A stretch of 64,000 nucleotides of DNA from Pseudeuparius sepicola (GCA_963920635.1 OY987305.1:11447153-11511152); one strand, 5' to 3'. Shown: positions 19,065 through 29,390, numbered from the stretch's first letter. The notes: generated by a model not told the origin, from the sequence alone. Numbers and translations: made by a program.

Positions 19065-19754
19065 TTACAGCTTTATATACTTATCAAATCCATTTCTGTA
19101 ACGCCCATTTTTTAACTCAAAATCTTTTACAATTACTAAAGTACCGTAAGCATTATTCCAGCACTCGCTACACATAACTTTAAATTGATCATAAGTTTAA
19201 TCCGGAGACACATGCTCATCAAAAACATGACGTAAGTTCATATCATCCTGTCGAAATAGTACAATAACATTACAGTTATCGCGGACCAGCTGTTTAGGTA
19301 TTTTCGAGTAAGTCTGACAAAGATATATGACATCAACGCCTTTGTGCCGTCCCATCGAATAAAACTCACGTATCTTATCTTGCCGATCACAACTCACATC
19401 ATCGAAAATAAAAACTGAATTTTCCAAGGCCTCGGATGGTGGAATGACATCATCATTAGCTTTAAATGGAAAATATCCGATTTTAGGAACTTTTTTTAAG
19501 ACATCTTGTAGTAACTGATATTTTGGCTGATATAAGCTTTTACTATAAACGTAGATATTCTCAAACTTCAGACCATTTTTGTTAAATATTATACTTAAAA
19601 GGGCATTTGTTTTACCACAGTTGCTAGGTCCTATGAACGCAGCTCTAACGGACTCTGGAAACAGTTTACCATGCTTAGATGCCTGTCTGATCCCTGTATC
19701 TGCAACGTCTAAGTTTTCAATAGGGAGAGAGCTTTGTTGTTGCCTTATTTGCAT
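19065..19754 (-). pseudogene. FtsK/A32-like DNA packaging ATPase with an internal stop
   Basis: A 185-residue frame from the ATG at 19754 carries Walker A GPSNCGKT (42-49), Walker B VFIFDD (114-119) and the LCQTYSKIPKQL sensor region, as in the Polinton genome-packaging ATPase. A TAA at 19197-19199 then stops it, but the same frame continues for 43 more codons to TAA at 19065-19067 and still reads as the family's C-terminus (a Cys-x-x-Cys-Trp-containing tail). This is a single nonsense change, not a frameshift. The truncated product keeps the nucleotide-binding core. Promoter: TATAAATA at 19792-19799 (minus). Confidence 0.88.
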
Positions 19755-19799
19755 TTTGGACTCTTTTAAAATTAATAAGACATTTGATGTTTATTTATA

Positions 19800-20339
19800 C
19801 TTTCAAAGTTATCTTGTAAAAAAATTCAAAATCATTTAAAAATTGTCGGCCTTTTTAGTGTGATCCTTTTCCTAACGTGTGATAATCTACAACACAGTGA
19901 CCTCTCCTGAACATAATAAAAGAAAAAAATACCGAGCGCTACTTGAATCTAAGAATCGACAATTGCCCGGCTTCACCCGGGATTATAATCTCACCGCGTC
20001 GGCTTTCGCCTTCGCCCGCGTCACAAGCAATTTTAAAGTCTGGTCGAGTTGGGTGATAGTCAACTGGTCTCATAATTACGTAATGCGCTTGAAAGTTGAA
20101 TATCTTATAAACTAAGGAATCTACAAAAAAATGTTTCAAATAAAAGTCGTAGCATATCAAAGGGGCTAATCAAATGTTTATAAAAGAAAATTTACAGATG
20201 ACGTTTTCAAGGTCATATGACAATTAAGTTGGTTTTTTCAATGACACCCTGCTGTTTTTATTTGATAAAAGCATTTAGCTTCTTTCTCGGAATATATTTC
20301 ATTAGAAACATTTTTTTCTAGATTGTAGGTTTCAAGGAC
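19800..20339. other. Divergent intergenic region with a GC-rich patch
   Basis: The promoter side of the leftward ATPase and the rightward 20.46-kb gene. A GC-rich block at about 19965-20060 (CCCGGCTTCACCCGGG..., then Ser/Ala-type GCC/TCG triplets) stands out from the ~30% GC surroundings. No gene was recognised in it. Confidence 0.45.
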
Positions 20340-20390
20340 ATGAATTTTTGCTTCGTTGCAAAATTAAATTTTCTAGCGGTTGCGCCTTGG

Positions 20391-20399
20391 TATATAAAG
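20391..20399 (+). promoter_or_regulatory. TATA box TATATAAAG
   Basis: It lies 69 bases before the ATG at 20460. Confidence 0.55.
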
Positions 20400-20459
20400 A
20401 GCGGATGGTTTATAAACATAGCAGAGCAAACACTGAACCACATCGACATATTCGTAAAT

Positions 20460-21169
20460 ATGAGTGCCTTTGTAAATATCGACTTTAAGGCGTATCTTGC
20501 CTCACACAGAGTGTTATTTCAGCATTGCCATGGTGATTCATTGACTTATATACTACAAAAACAAGATTTTATTATCCCAAACGAGTGGTTTGAAAAAGTT
20601 GCCAAGCAAGAACTCCATGAAATTTGTACCTATCGTTTAATGTTGGAAAAAAACAGCATATTGATAATTACGTGATACAAATCATTAATATATGTGACGC
20701 AGAAAACATTGAACAAATAAATTATTTTACGCTCGATGGACTTCTGAAGAAACATGGTTTGGACTCTGGGCTTCAATATAAGATGTATATTCTTAACATA
20801 TTAAGTGAAGAATACCTTTTAGAACAGTCGTATCCTACCAAAAACTTAACAAATTATAGAGATTTATTAATATGTATTGATGATTTTATATGTGCCGCCG
20901 CTTATCTTGCAAGATATGAAAATTTGAGGGATTTTACAAAGGCACTAAATGATATGAAATTAACCTATAAATTCGAACCTATACATAATGAGCGTCATAT
21001 GCATATTTTGAAATGGCTACAAAAGAATATAAAAAAATATGAAGAGAATTCAGAAGCCATTCTAGAATGGGAGTGTGGACCAGACTCTGGTCATTGGCCA
21101 TCTACCAAAGTGGACGATTATAAAATGACAATTTCGTTATTATACACATTTGTAGTTAATACTTTTTAA
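20460..21169 (+). pseudogene. Unknown Polinton gene in two frames joined at A_AAA_AAC
   Basis: Frame one starts MSAFVNIDFKAYL and reads about 65 residues to a seven-A run at 20647-20653. Beyond it frame one closes within ten codons, while the -1 frame stays open to the stop at 21167-21169 and continues the same helix-rich composition (LTNYRDLLICIDDFICAAAYL, then a C-terminal WECGPDSGHWP block). The zero-frame codons at the break are AAA AAC preceded by A (20648-20654), a classic -1 slippery heptamer. Either this is programmed frameshifting or a one-base loss in the A-run. The protein family is not recognised. Confidence 0.6.
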
Positions 21170-22370
21170 AAATAAAAAAGCTTTTAACCTTCTTGTCTGA
21201 TTTTGTTCCTTAAAGGAGATATCCATTTATATCTACCAAATTCAAATTATGGCGACTGCGGCGGGGTACATAGATTCTCACATAAATAGCGAAGAGGTTC
21301 TCTTAACGAACTAGAGTTCAAATTATGTTGACCGCATCGGGATATTAGACATGTGAATTCTAATTTTTAATGGACTTCGCTTGTATCAGATATTTGACTA
21401 AATTTTGTTTATTTCTGGCGAGGTGGTCTGGTAGAAATGCGACGTGAAGGTAGTTCGTATTCCCAGATTTGAAACTCAGCTATGGCAGTGGCTTGGAAAG
21501 GTGACCGAGGACTTTTTTTTAAAAAAAGTTCGGGATCAGATGTTTTTTAACATTGTCACTGCGCGTTCCTCGCTGCAATGCCTTGAACTGTGTGGGGCAG
21601 TGACGAGAGTTTGTAAACACCATTAGGTTTAATTAGTTTAAGTTTACTTTAGGTTAATGTTACTTTAGCATAAGTTTACTTTAAGGTACTTGGTGTTTCT
21701 TGGATCTGCCTGTACCCACCCGTCGAAAACAAATATGCGTTTGTATATACTGACCGTACAAGTACCATTAGTTTTCGGTAAATTTTGGTGGCACAGAAAG
21801 TTTGAGGTATTGAATTACGACGTAAGGATAGGGTCCGCCCCTACCCAGAGGTAGAACCGCTTACGTCGGATCTCGTAATTCCTTTGGGTATGGGGGGGAT
21901 CCGGCCCCTTGTCAAAATGGCAGGGGGTTTTGCTGCCGCGGCATTTGGCAGGGGGCTTGGACCCAGACCCCGACCGCCGATTTGCAAGCCCCTTTTCCAA
22001 GCATTGCGCTACGCTTGGACCTTTTCTGAAAGCCGCCGCCGCCGCCGCTGAGCTGCCACGCCCGCGCTGGCTGTCCGACGCCGTGCGCCGCCACGCTGGT
22101 TGTTCGACGCCGCTCCCGGGTTGCCCGATCACCGCCGCTGGCAGGCCGCCGCCGCCCGTAGCCAGACACCGCGGCGCTTAGCAGGAGCCTCGCCCAGCGT
22201 AGCTCCCGACTGTGTAAGATGCAAGCGCCACAGCTTCCGTTTGTTACGGTTGGGCGATGGAGTAAACATCGTTAAGTGCTGGGATATGTATACGCTACAG
22301 TTTCATTTATTTAATTCATAGCAAATAAAGATTGAAATTTATATGATTCGTTTCAATGCTATGTTACTCG
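21170..22370. other. Gene-free right flank of the element with GC-rich block and hairpin
   Basis: No convincing gene. At 21812-21884 GAATTACGACGTAAG pairs with a downstream CTTACGTCGG...TCGTAATTC, forming a bulged hairpin around GGGTCCGCCCCTACCC. From 21890 to 22240 the sequence is very GC-rich with GCC repeats, unlike the rest of the element. Open frames on both strands there reflect composition. It may be an inserted host sequence or an element-specific regulatory or packaging region. Confidence 0.5.
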
Positions 22371-22528
22371 CATAATAAAAGACTGGCTGATGTTTAAACC
22401 TTTATTAAAAATAATGAGATATTTTCAAACACAAGCATGACGCTTTTATATTCCTTTATTAAGTACGTTTTATGACTAATACAAGATTATAACACAAATT
22501 ACTATTTGAAAAATTCCATGTTAATTTT

Positions 22529-22848
22529 CTATTCCCCCAATGACCATATTTCAAACTGATTGGCCTTGTTTTTTCCCATATCCAGTTGTCCTTTGTAAAC
22601 CAACGCTAATTTTTACTGGAAAAATGTTCGAGGCACGGTTTGAACGCCTGTGTCACTCTGTTCGGCAGGAAAACGACACTCTCCTCCAACTCCAGCAAAA
22701 TGGTCTCCCCGAACGTCGTTTGCACCACCTTGCCCGAGAGAATTTTCATCGGCACGCCTTCATCCAATTCCACTAACTTTACCGTCGGTTTCTGAGACAA
22801 GCAACCAACTTTGTTGATGGTTTCCAAATCCATTTTGCTGCAAGTCAT
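22529..22848 (-). pseudogene. Second copy of the TIR gene, frameshifted
   Basis: Nearly identical to the left copy for about 77 residues from the ATG at 22848. A short indel cluster at about 22606-22620 (SSKN then stop, at the point where the left copy continues) then ends the frame after 80 residues. The remaining C-terminal codons are still recognisable downstream in another frame. Unlike the left copy this one keeps a core promoter. Confidence 0.85.
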
Positions 22849-22856
22849 CTTCGGCT

Positions 22857-22890
22857 ACTGAACTCCAAACAGCAAACTCTGTCTTTTATC
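22857..22890 (-). promoter_or_regulatory. Core promoter of the TIR gene, present only in the right TIR
   Basis: On the minus strand GATAAAAG (22890-22883) is followed 29 bases later by the initiator TTCAGT (22861-22857), 10 bases before the ATG. The 100-bp deletion in the left TIR removes this module. Confidence 0.6.
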
Positions 22891-23270
22891 AAAGCTAGAG
22901 GGGTGGGGCTAATGGAAATGACTTCCCGCCCAAATTCCCAGAAGCCACTCTGGTACACTTTGACCACTAAGCCTCCTTGAAGCGATTCAACCTTGAAGCG
23001 ATTCTCGGAAATTAACCTTGAAGCTATTCTAACCACCCCCCCCCCCTTCAATTCCCAGAAATTAACCTTGAAGCGATTCTCGGAAATTAACCTTGAAGCT
23101 ATTCTAGGAAACCACACCCCTTGACCTTGTACATCAATTCCCAGAAATTAACCTTGAAGCTATTCTAGGAAACCACGCCGACCTTGAACACCCCATCGCG
23201 ACTTCGCAACAAACAAACGACCTTGACCTTGGCGGCCATTTTGTCCTGGGACCCGCTTTGACTCACTACT

Positions 23271-23276
23271 TATGGT
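23271..23276. repeat. Target site duplication TATGGT, right copy
   Basis: Exact match to 3803-3808. Confidence 0.95.
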
Positions 23277-23556
23277 ATGTGGATCCTATTTTGGGTTCAA
23301 CCCCTGGGAAACCAGATAAGGGAAACTAAATGAAGTGTATCTAACGCGCCGACTGACGAATTAAAATTGGAAGCTGTGAAATATGGCGACATTGCCCCGA
23401 AGGTAGAATGATTTGTAAAAATGCGCATGGATTTCTATTTATTGAATGGGTTCGGGTACATGTAAATTGGTTTCTAAATAAAAAATATTATGTCTAGGTA
23501 ATAGGTAATAAAACACGATTCAGTTTTTATAATTTTGTTTACTATATACAGTACAA

Positions 23557-24776
23557 CGAGGCCAACGATAAAGACAGGCCACGGCGCTAACGCATAATCG
23601 CGTAGTCACGTGACCAACTTAGTGCTATTTAATGAAAGGCATTTTTGGAGATAAGTAGAAAAAACAAATTTCGTAATAATTTGGCAAGTTTTCTTTCATC
23701 TATTACATTATTGGTTTTCTGCATCCAAGCTTTCTCTAATTGTTTTTTCAAAATTTACAACCTGCCTTAGCTGTTTTGGGCACTCACAATATTTTGGCAC
23801 TTCTCAAAAATTGTTGGGACATCACCTTCCTTTAGCTTAGGTGATATTCTCTATAGGTATTTTCCTCCCACAACACATTTGTCCACTTTAATTATTGTTT
23901 CACTTTCTTGAAAATGTGTTAGCCACACATACTTAAGGGTTTTTTTATAAATTAAATCTCAGTTGGGATTTGACGAAACCATTTTTGGCGGAAATTTTCA
24001 TCCCGAGGCAAAACAAATGTTTGTTAATTATGGCGACACTTTCTTCCTGAGTTTTGTAATATGTATAAATATAATATAAACAGACCCAATATTTGGTATT
24101 TAGGTTATTTTTTACGAAATAAAAATGAAAACTAACCTCAGTAGGTATACTGCAAATATTGACGAGGTCTCAGTTGTTCGGCAGCGTGAAAGACCGAATA
24201 GATAAACCGTATCGGGGCGTGGGTCGACAACGAAAATCAACGGTTACAACACTGATTTATTTCGCACAAGGTGAATGGTGAATACAATAAATACACAAAC
24301 CCGAACGTGGTCAACGGGAACGGCTTCCAGCCACCCGGACCGTCTGAACTCGCGGATCTCCCGTAAGCAGTTCACCCCTCTGTGAATCAGGCTCCACTGT
24401 CCAATACGGTCCATGTCCATAATAGCCCATTCCGGAATTACGGGCTCCCTATTCTGTGGTTCGGGGGAGAATTCCCCTTTACAGCCCTCACGCGTCGGTG
24501 CGAGCGGCACTGCAATACTCTTGGACGGCACGACTCCCACCCAGAGGCCATAATAACACCTGGGCGGTTCCCCTCCGCCAGGACACACGCGCACTAGACA
24601 CAAATTTGTTTCTAAAATATAAACTAAAATTAAGACGTTTAAAGACACTTTAAACATTGAAAACTTCTCAAAACCCAAGCTGCCGCTTTCAGTTATGTGA
24701 CAAATGACATGTAACGTCTGACTAAGATGGTCACGTGATTTTTGTGCTCCAGGGCCTGTCTTTATAGTAGGCCTTG
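23557..24776. mobile_element. Non-autonomous TIR transposon with 9-bp target duplication (MULE-like?)
   Basis: Imperfect terminal inverted repeats of about 55-60 bases share ATAAAGACAGGCC and TCACGTGACCA. They are flanked by the 9-bp direct repeat ACAGTACAA (23548-23556 and 24777-24785). A 9-bp duplication is typical of Mutator-like elements. The interior has no transposase. It includes a GC-rich block (24290-24600) with long open frames on both strands, unlike the AT-rich terminal parts. Confidence 0.7.
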
Positions 24777-25085
24777 ACAGTACAACAAAGAATTTTATCT
24801 TAAAAATACTAAACAATACAATATACAAATAAAATTCATTATTTCAGTCTTTGATAGCAGCACAATGAAAAGAAACACATTTAATAACATTCAGTCCACT
24901 GATTTCATTTTTTAAATCAGATTCTGTCATTTTGGTAGAAATTTTTGGCGGTTTTTTACTTTACTGTTATGTATTTTAGCCGTAATTTTGACGCATCGTA
25001 ATTTTACATAAGTTTCCATTTGGAATTCTTTAAGTTTTTCCAAAAAAATTACAATGCTCGGATGCGCTTTATAAAATGACGCATT

Positions 25086-25895
25086 TTAGATTTTTTTTTG
25101 AAAGGCCTCACAGGCGTTAGTAGTGCGTGTAAGTTCAGCTGAGTTCTGAACCCAAAGGGAAGGTGGAAAGAGAGAATCTTCTGATATATAATTATTGTCT
25201 GTCAAATAATCGGAATACTTTCGCACATTTTCGTCTGTTGGTGCTATCGCAAGCAAATCAAAAACAAAACAGTCGCTAACATCGTGAGGACTTAAAAACG
25301 TAAGAGCAAAAGTCATTCGAAGCCATCTACCAACTTCAGAATGCTCGTTTTTATATTCGAGTGTAAGGCCATATTCTTGAATTTTTCTATATTACGATTG
25401 AGCAAGGTGAAACCGACATCCAATTATTTCTGCTAACGGAACAATTTGTTCGACTGATTTGTGGATGGCTTTCTCAAAATCAATAACAATTTTTGAAATT
25501 CTTAATGTAGTACCATTATCTTTACAAATATTTATTATTGAGTTGAAAAGGTTTTTATATGGGTCTGTGCGTTTATTAGGTAACAATGAAAATATTAATG
25601 GAATGTAATGCTCATTACAATAACCATGTAAAGTAAAAAATTGGCAAAAAAACTGCGCACAATAATAATAATAATATAATAATAATTCTCACCCTCACAA
25701 TACTCCAAACTAGGAGTACCCCAGAAGCAACCACATGCTTGTGCGGGGGAGGGGGGCAATTACTATTATTTTGTCTTCGTTGCCATGATAAAACGTACCA
25801 TCTAAATAAATTTGACTTTTTCTAACATCTGGTATGTTAGAGGTTTGGATGTTTGCCTCGTCCAGGAAGTCAAAAGTTTCCTCCATGTTTTTCGG
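25086..25895 (-). pseudogene. MULE-type transposase fragment, split by an insertion
   Basis: The minus strand reads a Mutator-like DDE transposase: YLDGTF (first catalytic Asp) near 25793-25808; then TLHGYCNEHYIPLIFSLLPNK near 25580-25640; IVIDFEKAI (second Asp) near 25470-25500; GCRFHLAQS near 25392-25425; and the W-x-RMTFALTFL/LFPPSLW region at 25150-25330. A stop occurs after the FHLAQS block and an (AAT)n-type repeat sits within the gene at about 25655-25790. It is a dead element, lying close to the MULE-like TIR element above. Confidence 0.78.
25655..25790. repeat. Short dispersed (AAT)n-tailed repeat, copy 1
   Basis: An (AAT)n tract followed by TCTCACCCTCACAATACTCC, then AGGAGTACCCCAGAAGCAAC and a GGGGGAGGGGGGCA tract. 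The same unit occurs at 53100-53320 (with an inverted second end) and, reversed, at 60575-60690. Confidence 0.75.
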
Positions 25896-26332
25896 TTAAC
25901 TTGGCAGCATTTTTCTACGGGCGTTATAGAGGTTTCTTCTGACATAAAAAAATGTCAGATGTAGTAATTGTTGATGGCAGATTTTCTTCAAGTATTTGGC
26001 GAATAATCTTCGCAGGTTTTTCGGATAGGTCCTCTACAGCTTTTCGTTTGCAGGCAGAATTAACAACTGAAACAACTGAAAGCCACAGAGCAAAAATGCA
26101 AAATAACCATAAACTAATTAAAAAACTCTATATTTATACAATTTCTCCACACCCCCAACCTTCCCAATAAGAAAGATTAAACCCTTCCAGGTAACCAGCC
26201 TCTACTTATTACCGGGAATCAATATACCAACAACCTTTTTGGGTTTGGGAACCAATTTACAAATTAATACAAGATTTTTTAGACTACCCTTTTGTTTACT
26301 ACCTATACTGGGAACCAATTTACCAACACCCA

Positions 26333-26540
26333 TGGGTTCACTAGAAGCATCGAGAAAAATCTTCATGGAATTCAAAATCAATACAGGGGGAATGCGAATG
26401 AAATACTAGTATTTTTCAGTGAATATGAATGAAATACTAGTATTTGCTAGTATTCACTAGTATTTCATTCCCATTCCCCCTGTATTGATTTTGAATTCCA
26501 TCAAGATTATTTCTGGATGCTTCTGGTGAACCCTTTTGAA
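26333..26540. repeat. Foldback MITE about 200 bp
   Basis: The arms GGGTTCACTAGAAGCAT...ATTCAAAATCAATACAGGGGGAATG and their reverse complement meet around repeats of GAATGAAATACTAGTATTT. Confidence 0.75.
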
Positions 26541-26596
26541 ATTTTCATTCGCACACTAGAAGAACAAATAGGAAGTTCACATAGGCTGGAGTACAG

Positions 26597-27464
26597 GGTG
26601 ATCCATCCAAGAGGAACATCCCCCTTAACTTCTTTATTTTTCAAGTTAAAGAAAAAATTGTAGATATAAAAGCTATAAGGTTTTTTGTGAGCTTTTCCAT
26701 GAACTTACTGAAATTGACACAGGGTGTTCGGTAAAAGCTGGACAAACCAAGCTGATGTTTTTTCACAAGAACACCCTGCATATTATTGCATTTTTAGAAT
26801 TTACACTTCGTCCCGATTCCAACGACATATATATGTCATATGATTTCTCCAGCCGTTTTTACAATACAGGGCGTTCGAACTCCATTTATTTCATGTTTTC
26901 AAATTGAGTATAAGAAAAAATGATGAAAATAGTGCCTCTAAAACGTTCATAGTCATTTTGAACCCACTCCGAATCAAGGTTCATAGTTCCATATTTTGCC
27001 CTGGACTAGAAAAATATCAACCTTAACTTTTTTGTGTGGATGATTACAAAATGACTATTATCGTTTTAGGGGCATCATTTTCATCATTTTTTCTTATACT
27101 TAATTTATCAGCAAACGTTTCGTCGTTTCGTCTCTGAGATACAGGATGTGAAAACATGAAAATATGAAGTTCGAACGCCCTGTATTGTAAAAACGGCTGG
27201 AGAAATCATATGACATATATATGTCGTTGGAATCGGGACGAAGTGTAGATTCCAAAAATGCAATAATATACAGGGTGTTCTTGTGAAAAAACATTAGCTT
27301 GGTTTGCCCAGCTTTTACGGAACACCCTGTGTCAATTTCAGTAAGTTCATGGAAAAGCTCACAAAAAATCTTAAAGCTTTTATCTCTACAATTTTTTCTT
27401 TAACTTGAAAAATAAAGAAGTTAAGGGGGTGTTCCTCTTGGATGGATCACCCTGTACATTTTTT
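26597..27464. mobile_element. Long foldback element with CAGGGTG ends
   Basis: Two arms of roughly 350-400 bp (26597-26945 and about 27055-27464) are reverse complements, starting TACAGGGTGATCCATCC and ending with its mirror before TA. The internal ACACCCTG/CAGGGTGTTC motifs show the same end repeated inside the arms. The flanking TA would fit a Tc1/mariner-type insertion. Confidence 0.75.
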
Positions 27465-28003
27465 TTTCAACTGATTATTCCATTATCGAGAAAATACTTT
27501 TAAAAATCCTAACTTTAACATCCTGTACAATGAAACCTATGGGGTTTTCGATTTACGTTTATAGGAAAAAAGTAATCTTATTTTGACTTTTTCTATTGAT
27601 TCTGGAAGTTTGCGTAGTTATAATACCTAATTATCCTTCTGATAGAGGAAAGTTCGTGTCGCCGTTTTTTTATGTTTGAAGGTCAAAACACTTGGAATTC
27701 GGAAAAACGTCAGTCCGTAGCTGTCAATTTTTACGAAAGTCACAAAACGTAATTTATGTAGGTTCTTTTCTTCTCCTTCTTAGTAGGTAATTTACTCTCT
27801 GATACTGATGCTGATGATGATTAACAGCAATATTTAGATATTGACTTAGCGCAAACTTTATGGTAGCAATATCATAAGCGTTTTATTTAATTTAAAATTT
27901 CAACCTTAAATTATGTAAAATATAAACAAAATAAAACAAAAAATAGTTACCTCCTACTGGGTTTCAAAATTGATAATAATTTCCAGCTATTCCACGAGTT
28001 AGA

Positions 28004-29011
28004 CAGAGGCGGATCCAGGCAAATCTAAAAGGGGGGGGGGGCGGCGTGGTAAAAATTTTTCCTGAAGGGCCGGGGTAAGGAAAATTTGTAGAATACAATA
28101 TGTATTTTTGTGAAAAATAAAATAATATATTTCTCTAGAAAAAACAAAAACCAAAAAATGTTTACCCAAACAAAATTTAAAAAAAAACTTAAATAATAAA
28201 CAATAATTCTTTAGATTTAAAAAATAATGTACTTACCACAAAATAAAATCATATTTTCTCTTCTTTAGCGCAAACTGATCTTTTCTTCATTTATATGGGT
28301 ACATTGCGGTGTATATTTAATAGGGCTGAATCACTTAGTCTGTCTTGGACCATATTGGCACGTAACCAAGTTTTAATTCTTTTAAGCGAAGAAAAATTTA
28401 TTTCGGCCGATACATTGCTTATCGGGAAACTGGCAAGTATGCTCAAAAATTTTGTTGCCGTTGTCGCGATGCGATTTTGTACTGGTGTTGCCAGAACAAT
28501 CTTTATTGAGAAACTGAGGAAAATATATTAAAAACGATCTTTAATTGTACACTAGATTGTGACAGGTAAATATTTCATGTCCCTAGACCTAGAATTCCGT
28601 AAAAGGCGGCCATATTGATATTATTGATAGGTGACGGAGGACAGGGCCGTAATCAACAAAATTTACATTTTACACAAACGAATCCTAAATTTAAATAGAT
28701 AGAAATTAACATTAAACTCTGTTCTTTGAAGCATAGAAAAAGACTATAGTTACATAGTTATAGTTTCTGTGTTTGAAGTTAGGTTAGAGCCACAGACACA
28801 GAGATTGAATATCAAGGTTAAAGTTAGGCATCTGTCACAAGTTCTGACATATCTGCCGGACATTACTAAATTGCTAAATTAAGAAATGTCATTTCTAGTG
28901 TACAATTAAAAAACGTTTTTAGATTACCTAATAGTAATCCGGTTGTAATAATGGTTGTAGGAAAAGGGGGGCCGTCGCCCCCCCGCCCCCCCTCTATCCG
29001 CCACTGCACTA
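28004..29011. mobile_element. hAT-like element with nested MITE
   Basis: The ends CAGAGGCGGAT... and ...ATCCGCCACTG form a hAT-type CAG(A/T)GGCGGAT TIR, each followed inward by a poly-G/poly-C run. No clean 8-bp duplication is visible. No transposase is recognised. A nested element lies at 28541-28908. Confidence 0.6.
28541..28908. mobile_element. MITE nested in the hAT-like element
   Basis: Perfect 16-base terminal inverted repeats TTAATTGTACACTAGA/TCTAGTGTACAATTAA about 370 bp apart. The outer TTAA could be a duplicated TTAA target. Confidence 0.65.
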
Positions 29012-29182
29012 TATTCTCGTTAAACGTCAGCAGTTTCACCTTGGCGCATTACATCATGGCGCGTTTCAATCTCTACAACCCCTGAAAACATTTAGGCCAG
29101 ATGGGCCTCATTTCATCAGGGTTTCCGCCATCTCTTCGCCGCTCCAATCTAATCGTTTTTCGACGTGTTTAAGATAACTCAA

Positions 29183-29390
29183 GTGCGCACATATTCCGTC
29201 CTACCTTATCCGCGTTCTGGTTGTTCCTTTTCCGTCCCTTCAACCGCTCATTCCGCGGTCGCATTAAAGTTGCAGGTCACAAACCACCCCAGCCCTTCGT
29301 TAGGGCTGGGTTCGTCGTCTCCGGATATCTTCAATTCTCGAACGTAGAATTTCATGGAGGCTTATTTGAGCGTTTTGGGTGGATTCTGAT
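29183..29390 (+). repeat. SINE-like repeat, copy 1 of 3
   Basis: About 205 bp with GTGCGCACATATTCCGTCC, GCATTAAAGTT, a CCACC...CTTCG block and TTCAATTCTCGAACGT. It aligns with 37014-37240 (same strand) and 31530-31735 (opposite strand). No target duplication was confirmed. Confidence 0.7.

Larger units (their letters stand above)
3809..23270. mobile_element. Complete Polinton/Maverick (adintovirus-like) element, 19.5 kb
   Basis: The element is delimited by matching termini (AGTAGTGAGTCA... and its reverse complement), TIRs of 801 and 900 bp, and a 6-bp target duplication. Inside are all Polinton core genes: protein-primed polB, retroviral-type integrase with chromodomain, FtsK/A32-like ATPase, adenain-type protease, and major and minor jelly-roll capsid proteins. 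The PLA2/pVI-like protein is typical of animal Polintons and adintoviruses. The near-identical TIRs and exact target duplication suggest a fairly young insertion. Several genes carry single-base lesions (see individual entries), so this copy is probably not autonomous. Confidence 0.97.
22371..23270. repeat. Right terminal inverted repeat
   Basis: Reverse complement of 3809-4609, with the 100-bp segment at about 22857-22959 that the left arm lacks, plus a handful of substitutions and small indels. It contains the second TIR gene copy and its promoter. Confidence 0.95.

Noticed and set aside
21420..21500. Possible tRNA-like or SINE head (GGCGAGGTGGTCTGGTAGAAATG)
   Set aside because: The A-box-like string is present but the B box (GATTTGAAACTC) is poor and no second copy was seen.
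21815..22321. Overlapping ORFs on both strands in the GC-rich block
   Set aside because: Open frames arise from low stop-codon frequency in GCC/GGC-rich DNA. There is no family signature and no promoter.
24244..24828. 194-residue minus-strand ORF
   Set aside because: It crosses the right TIR and end of the 23557-24776 element and includes repeat sequence. No domain was recognised, so it is described only as GC-rich interior.
26597..27464. CAGGGTG foldback as part of a protein-coding mariner element
   Set aside because: No D,D34D/E transposase could be read on either strand; only inverted arms are present.
28295..28531. 78-residue ORF inside the hAT-like element
   Set aside because: No hAT transposase motif is recognisable on either strand, so it is not called as coding.
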